From: Campanula takesimana | Taxonomy: Eukaryota; Streptophyta; Magnoliopsida; Asterales; Campanulaceae | Length of the DNA stretch: 64,000 nt | Assembly: GCA_026119855.1 (NCBI GenBank) | Contig: JAOWBW010000427.1 | Location: forward strand, 1-64,000 | Direction of reading: 5' to 3' | Shown: positions 46,235 to 57,500 of the stretch, one piece after another | How positions within the stretch are numbered: the first letter of the stretch is position 1 | Layout: every line of letters begins with the position of its first letter | The notes under the pieces: model-generated | The model's database searches: none | Told to the model about the DNA's origin: nothing | Seen by the model: the letters and a program-made list of their open reading frames with translations, nothing else | Made by a program: the position numbers and the translations under genes

Positions 46235-46722
46235 GTATCTTGATTTTTGGAATCTGGGGAAAGTTTTGAAGATTCATTCTTAGCTAATTAGGAAGGAAAT
46301 TGTGAAACTTTGACATGTTTTGATTAATTTTTGAGATAAATTTAGTTAATTTTTATATGAATTCTGCTAATGAGAATGGAGATTTATGTTAATGTCTTGT
46401 TATGTCTTTGTGGATAAATATGCTGGGTGTGGATTTTCCCATTAATCTTGACTATGATAAATCAATTTCTTTATTATGGTTGTAGAATTTGATTATAAGT
46501 TGCTTGTAGAAAGATTTCTGTTCATGCTTAGCTTTTAATAAGGATCCTCTTTATGAAGGGCTTCCTTTGTATACCAGAATCTTGCCGAGCGTTGGAATTC
46601 ATACATATTCAAACTAGATCTGTTTATTTTGAAAAATTACGGAGATAATACAATAATACAACAACTTAAGCAAACACTATGCTTATTAGGGTAGTACAAC
46701 ATAATCGTAAATTCCAAATCCT
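46235..46722. other. Intergenic region between convergent genes
   Basis: AT-rich, with no ORF or repeat recognised. It should contain the 3' UTRs of both flanking genes, which point toward each other. Confidence 0.6.
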
Positions 46723-48338
46723 TCATCTCCTTCCCTTGGTCATTCTTTTCTTCTGTCCGTGGCTTTTCCCCTTTCCAGCCTTCCGCTTATTTCCCTTTTC
46801 CGTCCCCTCACCACCATTATCACTTACTATCTCACTCCCATTTCCCTTCTCATCAACGCCGTTTTTAGCTTCAACTTCAAGTTTATCGCACTCTTCTTTC
46901 TTATTCTGGAGAAACTTGAGTAGACCTTCAAGTGCCACATCAGCTTCTTCGCTTGACATGAGTTCCTCTGCAACTTGTGCTGGTGTTACACTCACTTGGC
47001 TTATAAGCTTTTCAATCTCAATGAACAGATAATGATTAGTTATGCCAAGATAATTAGAAGCAAGAATCTTGAACCCACTCGGTGTACAGAACGACATGTG
47101 AATATGCTTGTCCATACGACCCGGCCTCAGTAAAGCGGGGTCCAGTTTTTCCTTATGGTTAGTCGTAAATATGATAATCCTTTCGTCCCCACAGCTTGAC
47201 CATAACCCATCAATGAAGTTCAGCAATCCAGAAAGTGTAAACTGTAACAGTTAAAATTGTTAGCATCTTCAATTAAAGTTGTAAAATAATTGTAAAATTC
47301 TTAAACAAAATGTAATAAGCTGACCTGGCTATCACCCTGGTTGGAGTACCCTCCAGCTTCTCGATTTTCCAAGTCAACGCTGCAGTCAATATCCTCGATC
47401 ACTAGAATCGAACGGTTAGCAGTAGAGACTAGTAGATTCCTAAGATCTGAATTGCTCTGTAAACTCGTGAGCTCCAGGTCATAAATGTTGAACTTAAGGT
47501 AGTTAGCCATGGCTGCAATTAAGCTCGACTTACCTGTACCAGGAGGACCATACAACAAATACCCACGTTTCCATGCCTTCCCAATCCTTCTATAGTAATC
47601 CCTTCTCTTCACAAATCTGTCCAGGTCATCTATAAGTTCTTGCTTAAGACTTGGATCCATAGCCAATGTTTCAAATGTCGACGGGTGGTCAAAGTTGACC
47701 GACCCAAAAACCCCCTCGTAGTCATAACTTCCATTGAAAGCTCCAATCGAGTATAGCTTCACAGATTTGTTCTCTTCCTTAATAAACTTCGCCCTTTCCA
47801 TAACATAAGGTAGATAAAAGCTCAATACCTTTTCTTTATACTTCTTGTCAAAACTCAACTCAAAAGACTTACGCTCAACTTTTTCAAAAGTGAAAGATCC
47901 TTCATAATCGGTACTAGACTTATCGCTTTGTGTACAAATCATCTCCCACACGAGCTGCATTCCTTCATACGTGTCAACTATCTTCTCATCTTTGTTAATG
48001 GTGATTGACAAGTTTTTATCTCTTGGTGCTTTTGAGACTTTAAGGCGATGAACTGAGGGAGTGATTTTGGTGCGCAAGTACAATTGGGCTGCCTCGAAAA
48101 CCTCGTTAGCAGAAAGTCCCGTGCTTTCGTCGATGACCAGAGTCATTTGGTTAGAGACATTTCCGATTATGCCCCCGAGTTTCGACATGATCTTTTCTTG
48201 GATTTTTTTGGGTAAGAGCTGGTTGGTCATGTTTTGGAGTTCATTGACAACAGACCTGATCAACATTGCTGATGCTGAAAAGGTGGTGTATGTTGATAAA
48301 ACTTGGGTGGTTGAAGGCATGTTTTTGACAGTAAACAT
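46723..48338 (-). CDS. BCS1-like AAA-ATPase (AATP1/ASD type), two exons, 510 aa
   Basis: Exon 1 is 48338-47325 and exon 2 is 47241-46723, separated by an 83-bp phase-0 intron (donor CAG|GTCAGC, acceptor TTACAG|TTT). Joining them restores GDSQ-FTLSGLLNFIDGLW across the junction. The N-terminus has a hydrophobic anchor (about 11-31), then the plant AAA-associated domain. The ATPase core shows Walker A GPPGTGKSS (264-272), Walker B ILVIEDID (311-318) and the second region of homology TTNHKEKLDPALLRPGRMD (364-382). The tail is Lys/Arg-rich. Family members are membrane-anchored ATPases of mitochondria or ER, often stress- or pathogen-induced in plants. All catalytic motifs are intact and length is typical. 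A second in-frame ATG at 48320 (MPSTTQVL) also suits the family start. Confidence 0.92.
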
Positions 48339-48460
48339 GTTTGAAAATTTGGTGGAAAAGAAGAAGAAGAAGAAGAAGTATTGGGTTTGAATTGTGTTTG
48401 ATTTTTTTGTTTGGATGGTTTGTGATAATATTTGAGAGATGGTTTGGTTTTATAGAGGGT
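48339..48460 (-). promoter_or_regulatory. Core promoter and leader of the AAA-ATPase gene
   Basis: On the minus strand a TATAAA box (CTCTATAAAACC, + positions 48448-48453) lies about 110 bp before the ATG. The leader contains a TTC repeat (48357-48379), a common feature of plant 5' UTRs. Confidence 0.6.
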
Positions 48461-48680
48461 GAGTGAGGTGAACTTGTATGAGAAGCTTTGTCAAACTGCT
48501 TCTCCTGGATGGAGTCAACATGCCTAAGAAGAGCTTCTCCAGGAATTTTCTCCAACTATTTATGTGTCGATAATTTCATGACTTTTCTGTTATATGTTTG
48601 ACTTTTTCAATTAATTTATGCGAATTATTCGTTTTTCGTTTTAACAAAAACGGTGAAGACAAAAACTTGTGTGAGACGGG

Positions 48681-48784
48681 CTCACGTGTGAGACGGGTCT
48701 TATTGAGAGTGTAAATGGTATGCCCCCTGGGTGGGGCGGGGCAAACCTATTTTCTCTCTCAACAAAACCCGTCTCACGTGTGAG
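48681..48784. mobile_element. Short fold-back MITE
   Basis: CTCACGTGTGAGACGGGTCT at the left is inverted at the right end (ACCCGTCTCACGTGTGAG), giving arms of about 29 bp with few mismatches. The terminal CTCACGTGTGAG is itself a palindrome. The interior is GC-rich (GGGTGGGGCGGGGC). No clear target duplication was seen. Confidence 0.6.
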
Positions 48785-48943
48785 AAAAACAAAGTTGTGA
48801 TGAGTTACTTAATTGTGAAAAGATATTTTCACTTTAGTTTTGGTAATTAGTTTAATTAAACTTTGGTAAATAATTTACTAATAATCAAATTAAACACCGA
48901 AATCAAAATATAACAATCTTTTGACAACGAATAGAGTATTATA

Positions 48944-49204
48944 CTCCCGCGGTATTGAAATATAGTCTCATTTTACTTTTAGTGGTCCTTTAATTGGATT
49001 TTGACTAAAACTCTATGCAAATTTGATTATTCTCATGATATTTTGAAAAATATTATTGATACGTTACAATGAATAATATCAATAAAAAAATTAGTTATTT
49101 AATGAGCACTGTTAAATTTATATAAAATTTATAATTTAATACAGTTGACCACCAAAAGTAGATGAGATTAACTTTTTTTGAAAAATAAAAAGAACTATAC
49201 TAAA
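48944..49204. mobile_element. Decayed fold-back MITE (Stowaway/mariner-like)
   Basis: The left arm has AGTCTCATTTTACTTTTAGT and GGTC. The right arm has the diverged reverse complement (GACCACCAAAAGTAGATGAG). The left edge CTCCCGCGGTATTGAAATA resembles the common CTCCCTCCGTCCCAAAATA terminus. The ends are degraded, so the boundaries are approximate. Confidence 0.5.
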
Positions 49205-49233
49205 ATTCGGTTGAGGTGAGACAAGTTGGACAA

Positions 49234-49347
49234 TTTTTTATTATTATTTTTTTACGATGTCCACGCAAGAAGAAGGCAAGGAGAGGGATCAAACTCTAGC
49301 GCTCACCGAGGGTGAGGCTTGGCTTTACCACTGAACCGCTCTTTTGG
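49234..49347 (-). mobile_element. tRNA-derived SINE
   Basis: Read on the minus strand, it has a pol III box A-like segment (GGTTCAGTGGTAAAG), about 40 bases later a box B-like segment (GAGTTTGATCCCT), a short body and an A/TAA-rich tail (AAAAAAATAATAATAAAAAA). GGACAA flanks both sides on the + strand (49228-49233, 49348-49353), a possible 6-bp target duplication. It is about 114 bp long, which is short for a plant SINE. Confidence 0.6.
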
Positions 49348-49353
49348 GGACAA

Positions 49354-49549
49354 ACTATCTTTCTTTTGCAAAAGGATAAATTTTTGATGATCCACTTAAT
49401 TTAATTCAGTTTTGATCAAAATGTCATTAATAAATAACCACCTTCATGAACTTTTAAGAAATATTATCGAGTCAAAATAATACCAAAACAAATTTAAAAC
49501 TCCTCTCAACTTCAAGTTTTGAAAGGCTTGTATTATGATCTGCAATTTT
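49354..49549. other. AT-rich spacer, nothing recognised
   Basis: No ORF, repeat or regulatory signal was identified. Confidence 0.5.
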
Positions 49550-49554
49550 GTTTT

Positions 49555-50156
49555 TGTTGAGGGTGACTCTCAATTTGAACTAGGTTGAATTGGTCTTGCA
49601 ACAAAGAAGAAAACGGAGGACTGTAGAAGTGGGCGACCGCCCAAAGGATGTTGGGCGATCGCACAGCTTGGCCAAAAATGTACCAGAATTCTCCCAGACT
49701 ATTTGGGCGACCGCACAAGGGTTTCTGGGCGGCCGCACATTGATGTCGGGACAGGGTTTCCAAATTCAAATAGGAAACATATTTTGGACGGGTTTTGGAC
49801 TCCTATTCTTCTAGGGTTGGGTTTAAATCTTGTGTATAAATATAAACAAGCCTCCAGACCTATTCTTGTGACTTGGTATAGATCCTTGAGAGAGAGATTG
49901 ATAGAAAAGCTAGGTTATTCACTATTGTGAGAGATTGTGAGATTGTGTGAAAGGTTTTCACCTTGATTCTCCTTGTACTCTTCTTGATTATAGTGAATTG
50001 ATTCTTCGTCGCCCGTGGACGTAGCCAAGTTGGTGAACCACATAAAATCTCTTGTGTTCATCTATTTTTCAATTTTGTTCCGTTCTTGATATTTTGTTAT
50101 TTTGTGTTTTCATCTTTATCAATCAAGCAATTGTGTTTGGGACCTAAATCCTAACA
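49555..50156 (+). repeat. Outer copia 5' LTR (602 bp)
   Basis: TGTTGAGGGTGAC ... AATCCTAACA. It contains the GC-motif quartet (49631-49739) and a TATAAA at 49835-49840. The primer site TGGTATCAGAGC (tRNA-Met) is at 50159-50170. Confidence 0.93.
49631..49739. promoter_or_regulatory. GC-motif quartet in outer copia 5' LTR
   Basis: Motif starts are 49631 (GGGCGACCGCCC), 49653 (GGGCGATCGCAC), 49705 (GGGCGACCGCAC) and 49727 (GGGCGGCCGCAC). Spacing is 22 bp within each pair and 74 bp between pairs. The last motif lies 108 bp before the TATAAA. Confidence 0.7.
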
Positions 50157-50206
50157 ATTGGTATCAGAGCTCCGGTTTGTGGATCTTGTATTGCTTATAG
50201 GTAACT

Positions 50207-51348
50207 ATGGCAGTGAAGTACGAAATTGAGAAATTCGACCTTCAAGGTCAGTTTCGGTTTATGGCAAGTGGAGATGCGAGCAATCTTGGTGGGTAAAAAT
50301 TGTGTCAAGGCTTTGCTTAGGAAGGCAAGGAAACCGGCAAGCTTGACGGATGAACAATTTGATGATATGGACGAGAAAGCTTTATCTCGCTTACACTTGA
50401 GTCTCAAAGATGAGGTATTGAGGGAGCTTATGAGTGAGAAGACTGCGGCAGAGCTTTGGCTTAGGCTTGAGAAATTGTACATGACCAAGAGCATTAGTAA
50501 CAGGTTGCTACTGATGAAGAAACTCGAGGAGTGCAAGCTCAAAACAGGTGAGTCTTTGAAAAATCATCTTGATGAGTTTGATGGTTTGGTTATGGACTTG
50601 AAGAATGTCGATGTCGTGATTGATGATGAGCAATTGGCGGTAAAATTGCTTTGTTCTCTACCTCCGGAATACATGCACTTTAGAGAGACAGTGTTGTATG
50701 GCAAGGGTGAGATCTCTATGGAAGAGATCAAGAACGCTCTACTACAACGGGAAGTCATTGAGACGCACTTGACCTCAACAAGTGCTGAATCTCAAAGTGA
50801 TGGGTTAGTAGCTAGAAGCGGCAGAAAGTCAAGGAAGGGTCAATCCGGTTCAAGTGAATGGCAAAAGAATGTGATATGTCATGGTTGCAAGGAGAAGGGA
50901 CACATTAGAAGGTTGAAAAAGGGTGAAGCTGGAGTGGTGTTTGAAGACACTAGTGATGACAGTGACTGTGATGCACATACTGCTTGTGATTCGGGTACCG
51001 AAATTCGTGATAGTTGGATTTTGGATTCAGGTTGTTCTTATCATATTAGTCCCAACCGGGTATAGTTTTGTTCATATAAGGCTGCTGGTGGAGTAGTTTT
51101 GTTGGGGAATAATATTGCATGCAAGGTTGTTGGTATTGGGGCTATTAAGGTTAAGATGTTCGATGGAGTAGTGCGGAAATTGCAGAATGTCAGGTATGTT
51201 CCTGAACTGAAGAAGAACCTGATTTCTCTAGGCACTTTGGATAGCCTTGGGTATAGTTTATCCATTGCGAATGGCGAGCTATCGGCTATTAAAGGTGACT
51301 TGGTGGTATTGAAGGGAAAAAATGTGGGGACATTGTACAAGCTTCTTG
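50207..51348 (+). pseudogene. Outer copia gag-protease, frameshifted and interrupted
   Basis: The natural start is ATG at 50207 (MAVKYEIEKFD). The frame then shifts near 50245-50255 and continues in another frame with FGLWQVEMRAILV, the copia gag (UBN2-type) fold. A zinc knuckle follows as CHGCKEKGHIRR but lacks its final Cys. The protease active site is intact as WILDSGCSYHISP. A TAG at 51063-51065 replaces what is normally a Trp codon (before FCSYKAAGGVVLLGNN). Reading resumes through LISLGTLDSLGYS to GTLYKL, where the second copia element is inserted at 51349. Confidence 0.85.
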
Positions 51349-52840
51349 TGTTGGTGTTGGTGCCCTAGGCACGTTTGTTAAACGTTGTATAAGTTATCAT
51401 TTTATTCATAATGATAAAGAGATAATAAGATTATTATTATGGCTCGTGTTTTCTTATAATAATCTCCGTCCCTAGAGCTTGTTAAGCACTAGTATAAAGG
51501 CTAAATGATCATGGGATGATCATGTTAGATTTATGGGTACTTGTTTGGAACAAGGTACTGGACATAACCCGCGGTATGAGATTTATGTCATGGTCGATGT
51601 CATATATAAATCTCATATTAGTTATGTCATTTGAATCCTTGGACATGAAGTTATTATAGTCTTCCACTTGATGAACATTATGTTTGACATATTCAAACGC
51701 TGTCTTAACACGGTAGTTATAAAGGATATGATTGGCATGATTGGATTCACGTAGGGAAGAATAATAAGCCAAATGGATTTGTCCCTCTTCGGAGAGATGT
51801 CAAGCTTGGGCCCCTCGAAGGAATGATGTTGATGAAATGTTTGGCCAAACTCAAATGGATTGATTGGATCAATGTCATTTGGATTATCAACATATTCGGA
51901 ATCGAGAAAGTATTGAACGATACAAGTTGACTTGTTGACCATGACTTGTGTTCAATGACATCGTGGACAAAGGGATTATGACATGTTCTAAAGGAATACG
52001 AACTTGTATCTAGTTATACTATTTGGGTAGGTATGACGGTTTGCTAGAACCTAATCATATCTTATGGTTTCATGTTTGAACCCATTGCCAACTTAGTATA
52101 ATCCTAGAGGGTCACACACAAAAGAACGAATCTTTAAAAGGACTATATTGGAATTTTGGAAATTCTGAAAATCTGGGGAAGTGGGCGACCGCACAGTATG
52201 GACTGGGCGGCCGCACACTTAGCTCATTTTTTTTACCAGTTTGTTTCAGATAGTTGTGCGACCGCACAGTGGCTTTTGGGCGGCCGCACAGTACTGTCGG
52301 GTGGCAGATTCCTAATTTGATTAGGAAACGAATTTTGGACAGTTTTTGACACAAGTTTCCTATTTGGAATAGGTCTTACTTGTGTATAAAAGACCAAATT
52401 CGGCCAGCACTCTTGACCAATGTTTGTGTGAGTCTCCAAAGAGTTTGAGAGTGTTTTATTTTGTTCTAAGAGATCCTAGATTGAAGAACAAAATTATACA
52501 CAAATAATATTCCATATAGTTCATATTAATTATGAAAACGTGTTTCATAATTTGGTCTAGCAACCAAGATCAAGTGTTCTTGATATTCGTTCGTGGTGTG
52601 GATACCGCTAGAGGGTGAAACTTATCATCTTCAAAGTTCGTGATTCTTGCTATGATCGTGATCAAGTATTCAAGTCTCTATCGAATTCAAAGGTTGCAAA
52701 ATCAAAGGCATCAAGGGTTAGTATTCTAGTATTCAAGTTGTTGTATTTGACTTAATCATATGAATGGATCTATGGGCTTTGGGTTTCTATTAAATTTTGA
52801 ATGTTTAATTCCGCTGCGCATGTTGCTTGGAAACCCAACA
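51349..52840 (+). repeat. Nested copia 5' LTR (1492 bp)
   Basis: TGTTGGTGTTGG ... GGAAACCCAACA. It contains a motif quartet (52183-52290) and TATAAA (52385-52390). The primer site TGGTATCAGAGC follows at 52842-52853. Confidence 0.93.
52183..52290. promoter_or_regulatory. GC-motif quartet in nested copia 5' LTR
   Basis: Motif starts are 52183, 52205, 52256 and 52278 (GGGCGACCGCACA, GGGCGGCCGCACA, GTGCGACCGCACA, GGGCGGCCGCACA). Spacing is 22 bp within pairs and 73 bp between pairs. The last motif lies 107 bp before TATAAA. Confidence 0.7.
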
Positions 52841-53145
52841 GTGGTATCAGAGCCCCGTTCATGTTGATTATTTCAATACTAGATCATGTTGTGTGTATAT
52901 AAATTGTTTATGTGCCTAACATGATATGAATATTGGATTATATGATGTTTATGTGTTATGTGATTTTATGTGGTTTATTGTTTTGCAACTTTAATCGCAC
53001 GATTCAATCGCAATAAATAAATTATGGTGGATTCAGAATTGTTGATTATTAATTTTTGATTGGATCAAAGTTTTAATAATCGGGGAAAAACGATTTTGAG
53101 ACAAAATTTTCGAACTTTGAAAATTCTGCACATTCTGATGGCACC

Positions 53146-53220
53146 AGCCGACCGCACAAAACGCCTTGGGCGGCCGCACGGTTTTGGGCGACCGCACAAG
53201 GATTTTTGGGCGGCCGCACA
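53146..53220. promoter_or_regulatory. Extra GC-motif quartet in nested copia leader
   Basis: Motif starts are 53146 (AGCCGACCGCAC), 53168 (GGGCGGCCGCAC), 53186 (GGGCGACCGCAC) and 53208 (GGGCGGCCGCAC). Both pairs keep 22-bp spacing, but the pairs are only 40 bp apart. The quartet sits about 300 bp inside the 5' LTR, in the untranslated leader, and is preceded by TTTGAAAATTCTG, which also resembles the sequence before the LTR quartet. Confidence 0.6.
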
Positions 53221-53944
53221 AGGGGATCAGAAGGTCTGATTTTGGTCAAAAACAGAATCTGGAATTTTTCAATAAATTCAACAAAACCAGTAACAGAACC
53301 AGTCCAGACTTGCTGATCTGGAATGAGTTTTGGGTAGTTGGTTTGTGTGTGGATTTTGGGGTTTGATTTTCTTATTTGTTTTAGTCTTGTGATTCCTAGA
53401 TTGGTTCAAGTTTTGGATGGCTAATCTGCGTTCATCGAGATTGTGTTTCCCAAAATTGATCGCAATCAAAGTTTCAAAGATAAAACGAAGTTAGAATTAT
53501 GAAGAGTTCATAATTGCTAAAATTGAGAAACAAAGTTCTTGATTCAAAGTTTGGAGATCCATGTGGAATTGTGAATGCAATTGACCTACGTTTATCGAGA
53601 CCATCTATTGCTTAGTTTCGGCCACATGGACTACTTTCTTGGTCTCTTGAATTAGTACGGGATTGTGGTTGCCTAACGGCTTAGTTCGACCGCACTTCTT
53701 ATTGTCTTGATTTGGAAATAACGACCAAAGTTGAAAAGGTCTCATTCTCATAATTATAGAGAAACTAATGACACATAAATATTGTGCTTAAATTAATGGA
53801 GATTAATTTAATGGCTAAACTTGATGCGTAACATGTTTATCTTGTGTGCTCATAAATGTGTTGTATGCTATATGGTGATGAACCTTCAAAAAGGTTTTAA
53901 GTCCTCTTGCCATGCCATTATTAAAACACTTGTTAATACATGGG

Positions 53945-54410
53945 TGACTTTAATGTGGGTTCGCCTCCGCGAGGTGCATTAATTTTATTCATGAATGAGC
54001 AAGATGAGGTTCATTAATTTAATGTGGGTTCGCCTCCGCGAGGTGCATTAAATTGAATGGTTCTTATACGTTTAAAATGGTTGGACTTAATAAGGCGTCA
54101 AAACAGTTTTGGGCTTAGGCAAAAGATGAGATTAAACATGCTTTCGAAATTGGATCCCTAAGAATCATATGAGATATGATTGACAAGAAATTGTCTACCT
54201 AATTAATTTGATTTTGAGCGGTCCTCCTCCGTGGACTCAAAGTTAAATTAAAGTTGGATCTTAGCCCAATATCAAAAGAGTCTCATGAAAGGATCTAAGA
54301 GTCATATGAGATATGATTGACAGGGTTGTCTACCTAATTAATTTAGTTTTGAGCGGTCCGCCTCCGTGGACTCAAAATTAAATTAAAGTTGGATCTTACC
54401 CCATTTAAAT
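53945..54410. repeat. Short duplications in nested copia leader
   Basis: GTGGGTTCGCCTCCGCGAGG occurs at about 53956 and 54023. A longer block with CATATGAGATATGATTGACA and GAGCGGTCC occurs at about 54167 and 54306. All are non-coding and upstream of the gag start. Confidence 0.75.
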
Positions 54411-54536
54411 TATATTATACATTGGATGTGTAAGAAGGTTATATAATTTAGTGGGAGTATTTTTGGAAAATACATTATTTATCTCTTTAATGAGATTGGT
54501 ACTTGTAAAATTTTGGAAATTTTGCATAAGTTGTAG

Positions 54537-57500
54537 ATGACAACTAACTTCGTTGCGATCAATCCTTTAGAAGAATGAGCTTCATAGAGAATGGTACAAA
54601 CTTCATGGATTGGATCCTGAGCCTAAGAATTGTTCTAAGGCAAGAAGATGGGTTGTACATTCTTGATGGGCCTATTCCTAAAGAACCTAATGCCGGAATA
54701 GACAATCACAAGAATCATGAGTATGATTCTAGGAATGTGAGTTGTCTTATGCTCACGATTATGTGCTCTTAAACTCCAACAAAGTTTGGAACTTGTGGAA
54801 GCCTATTAAATAGGCGTGGAGTTGAGTTACATGTTTCAAAGAGCAATCTAAGCAAGAGAGGTATAAAACCATTATTGCATTCACTTCTTGCAAAAGGAGT
54901 AAAGGGTAATAAGTGGAACCTCACATGCTTAAGATAATGGCTACAAAGAGCATCTTGAGAAACATGGGAGTCCAATTGGATTGGAGCTAGCCATGGATCT
55001 TATTCTTAATTCATTGACTAAGAGTTATAATCGACTATAACATGTTTAGAATGAATAAGAATTTCTTCGAATTGCATTAACATGCTAAAAACTGCGAAGA
55101 TGAAGATATTGGAGAATGGTTCTCCAAAGCTCATGGTTCATAAGGAAAAGGGCCAAGTGCCAAAAGAAAGGTAAGACAAGAGTTGTCAAACCTAAAAGAA
55201 ATAATTATGGTTAAAATAATAACTCTAATTGATGCAATTTGGTAAAATGGCAATTGGATTGACCATTTAGAATTGTAGTCAAAATTCTGGATGATCAATA
55301 AAAGGAATGGTAGTGGGACTACCGCTTGAAAATTTTATGTTATAAATTAATATTTCTAAATTTAATTATTGGGTATAGGATACCAGAATAATTAGTAAAT
55401 TGAAAGACTACTTATAGTAAAGGTTGATCTATGAATGGTAATGATGCAAGAGTTACAACATTATTCATAGAACACTTGTAAAGTGGCTTTACTAATGAAG
55501 TAGGAAATATTATTTTGTTATAAGATAATGAAGGATATTTATTTCTTATTTGGAATAAGAAAAGTGCTTTATTTATTATGATTTACTTCATTGTGTTATC
55601 ATATAAATAAATCTTATATCCTAAATCTTGAAGAACAAAGTAATAAAGGCTATATAACATAAATGATTAAAATTCTTTATGCATTATTGTTTTGATCAAA
55701 TAAATAAAATATGCATATCTAAAATTCCATGGGACGGTGTTTTAAGTCATATGATTTGGAATCACATGATTTATGCAAATCTTATTTACTTGGATCAAGA
55801 CATCTTTTACTATGATTGGTTAAAATTATGATTTACTTCATTGTGTTATCATATAAATAAATCTTATATCCTAAATCTTGAAGAACAAAGTAATAAAGGC
55901 TATAACATAAATGATTAAAATTCTTTATGCATTATTGTTTTGATCAAATAAATAAAAGATGCATATCTAAAATTCCATGGGACGGTGTTTTAAGTCATAT
56001 GATTTGGAATCACATGATTTATGCAAATCTTATTTACTTGGATCAAGACATCTTTTACTATGATTGGTTAAAAGGCTAATGTCTTAATTGACCTAATACA
56101 TTTCGATGTGTATGGTGCATTAAGAAGAAATGCTAAACGAGAATTTTGGTTATACTTGGTAAAACTATTCAAAAATTATGATTGGATCATGATAATGAAT
56201 AATTAAACCAAGAATTTGACAGTCATCATTAAAGTTGTGAAATGGTTTCACAAATTAACTTCACTAAGAATATCATTCTAAATGATATGTCTGCGTGGAA
56301 GTATAAGAACCTTATTGGATACGGTTCGTTGGATGACAAAGTCAAAGTGATCTTCCATTATTCATTTTGGGGTTATGTATTACAAACCGCTATAACTACA
56401 CTAATTTGAGTTCCATCAAAAGAGGTTAAATGGTGAAAGAAAACTCGGTTTGTCTTTCATAAAGATTTAAGATGGTGAGACCTTTTGGAAAGGAGTTGTC
56501 TGGGACACACTCATATTTAAATCTAATAAATATCCTTTCATGGGATATCCTAAGAGAACTTGAGGATAATAATTTTACTCATAAGAAACAAATGGTTTGT
56601 TGATTATGATGATACTTTTCTAGATAAGTGGTTTATCTCTAAAAGAATCAGTGGGAGTAAAATGTATCTCGAATGGTTCGAGACCTAGAAAATATATATT
56701 TTACCCTAAGATGGAAGTTGAACAAGTCTTCACAAGGGGTTGTGAAAATCCGTTCAAGATATACAAGTACTTGCACACATGATAAAATACAATCTATTAG
56801 AAGAAATATTGGATATTTTGAGATAGAAAGTATTGAGGTAAAGTTCATCTAGAATGAAGTATTTACCACCTATCAAAGATGCAATATCAACTCCATATTT
56901 AGATTAATGGCTTGGAGTCATAAAATCTAAAAGGCAATTCATGTATAATAATCAAGTTTGGAACTTGATCATTCTAACCTAAGGTGTAAAAACCAAAGGA
57001 GATGAATGACTTTTCTTGGAGAAAAACTTACATGGGTAGCAAGAAACTTATTAGAATTTTCATAGTCACATGTTCATATTTGGAATATGAAATTTGACAA
57101 AATAATGTCAAAACAAGCGTTCCTCAATGGGAAATCACTTAAGGATGTATTGGATACAACCTAAAGGTTTTGATAGTCAAGAAAATTCTAAAAAGGTATG
57201 AAAGTTGCGAAGATTCATTGGATGAATTGAAGCAAGATTTTTGGAGTTGGGATCTCCGTTTTGATAAGTCATGGAGCTTGGCTTGATCAAGAACGAAGAT
57301 GAATCTTGTATATACAAGAAGGTTAGTGGGAGCATGGTGCTATTCCTTATCTAATATGTGGATGACATATTGCTCATTGGAAACGACATTCCCACACTTT
57401 AATCTGTAAAGATTTGGTTAAGAAAGTGTTTCGCAATGAAGAATATGGATGAAGCTGCATATGTCCTTGGTATTAAGATCTATAGAGATAGATCGAAGAA

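Noticed and set aside
49533..49769. Small ORFs over the GC motifs encoding Cys-Gly-Arg-Pro or Val-Arg-Pro-Pro repeats
   Set aside because: They follow from the repeated GGGCGRCCGC words in LTR promoters; frames are not kept between copies of the motif block.
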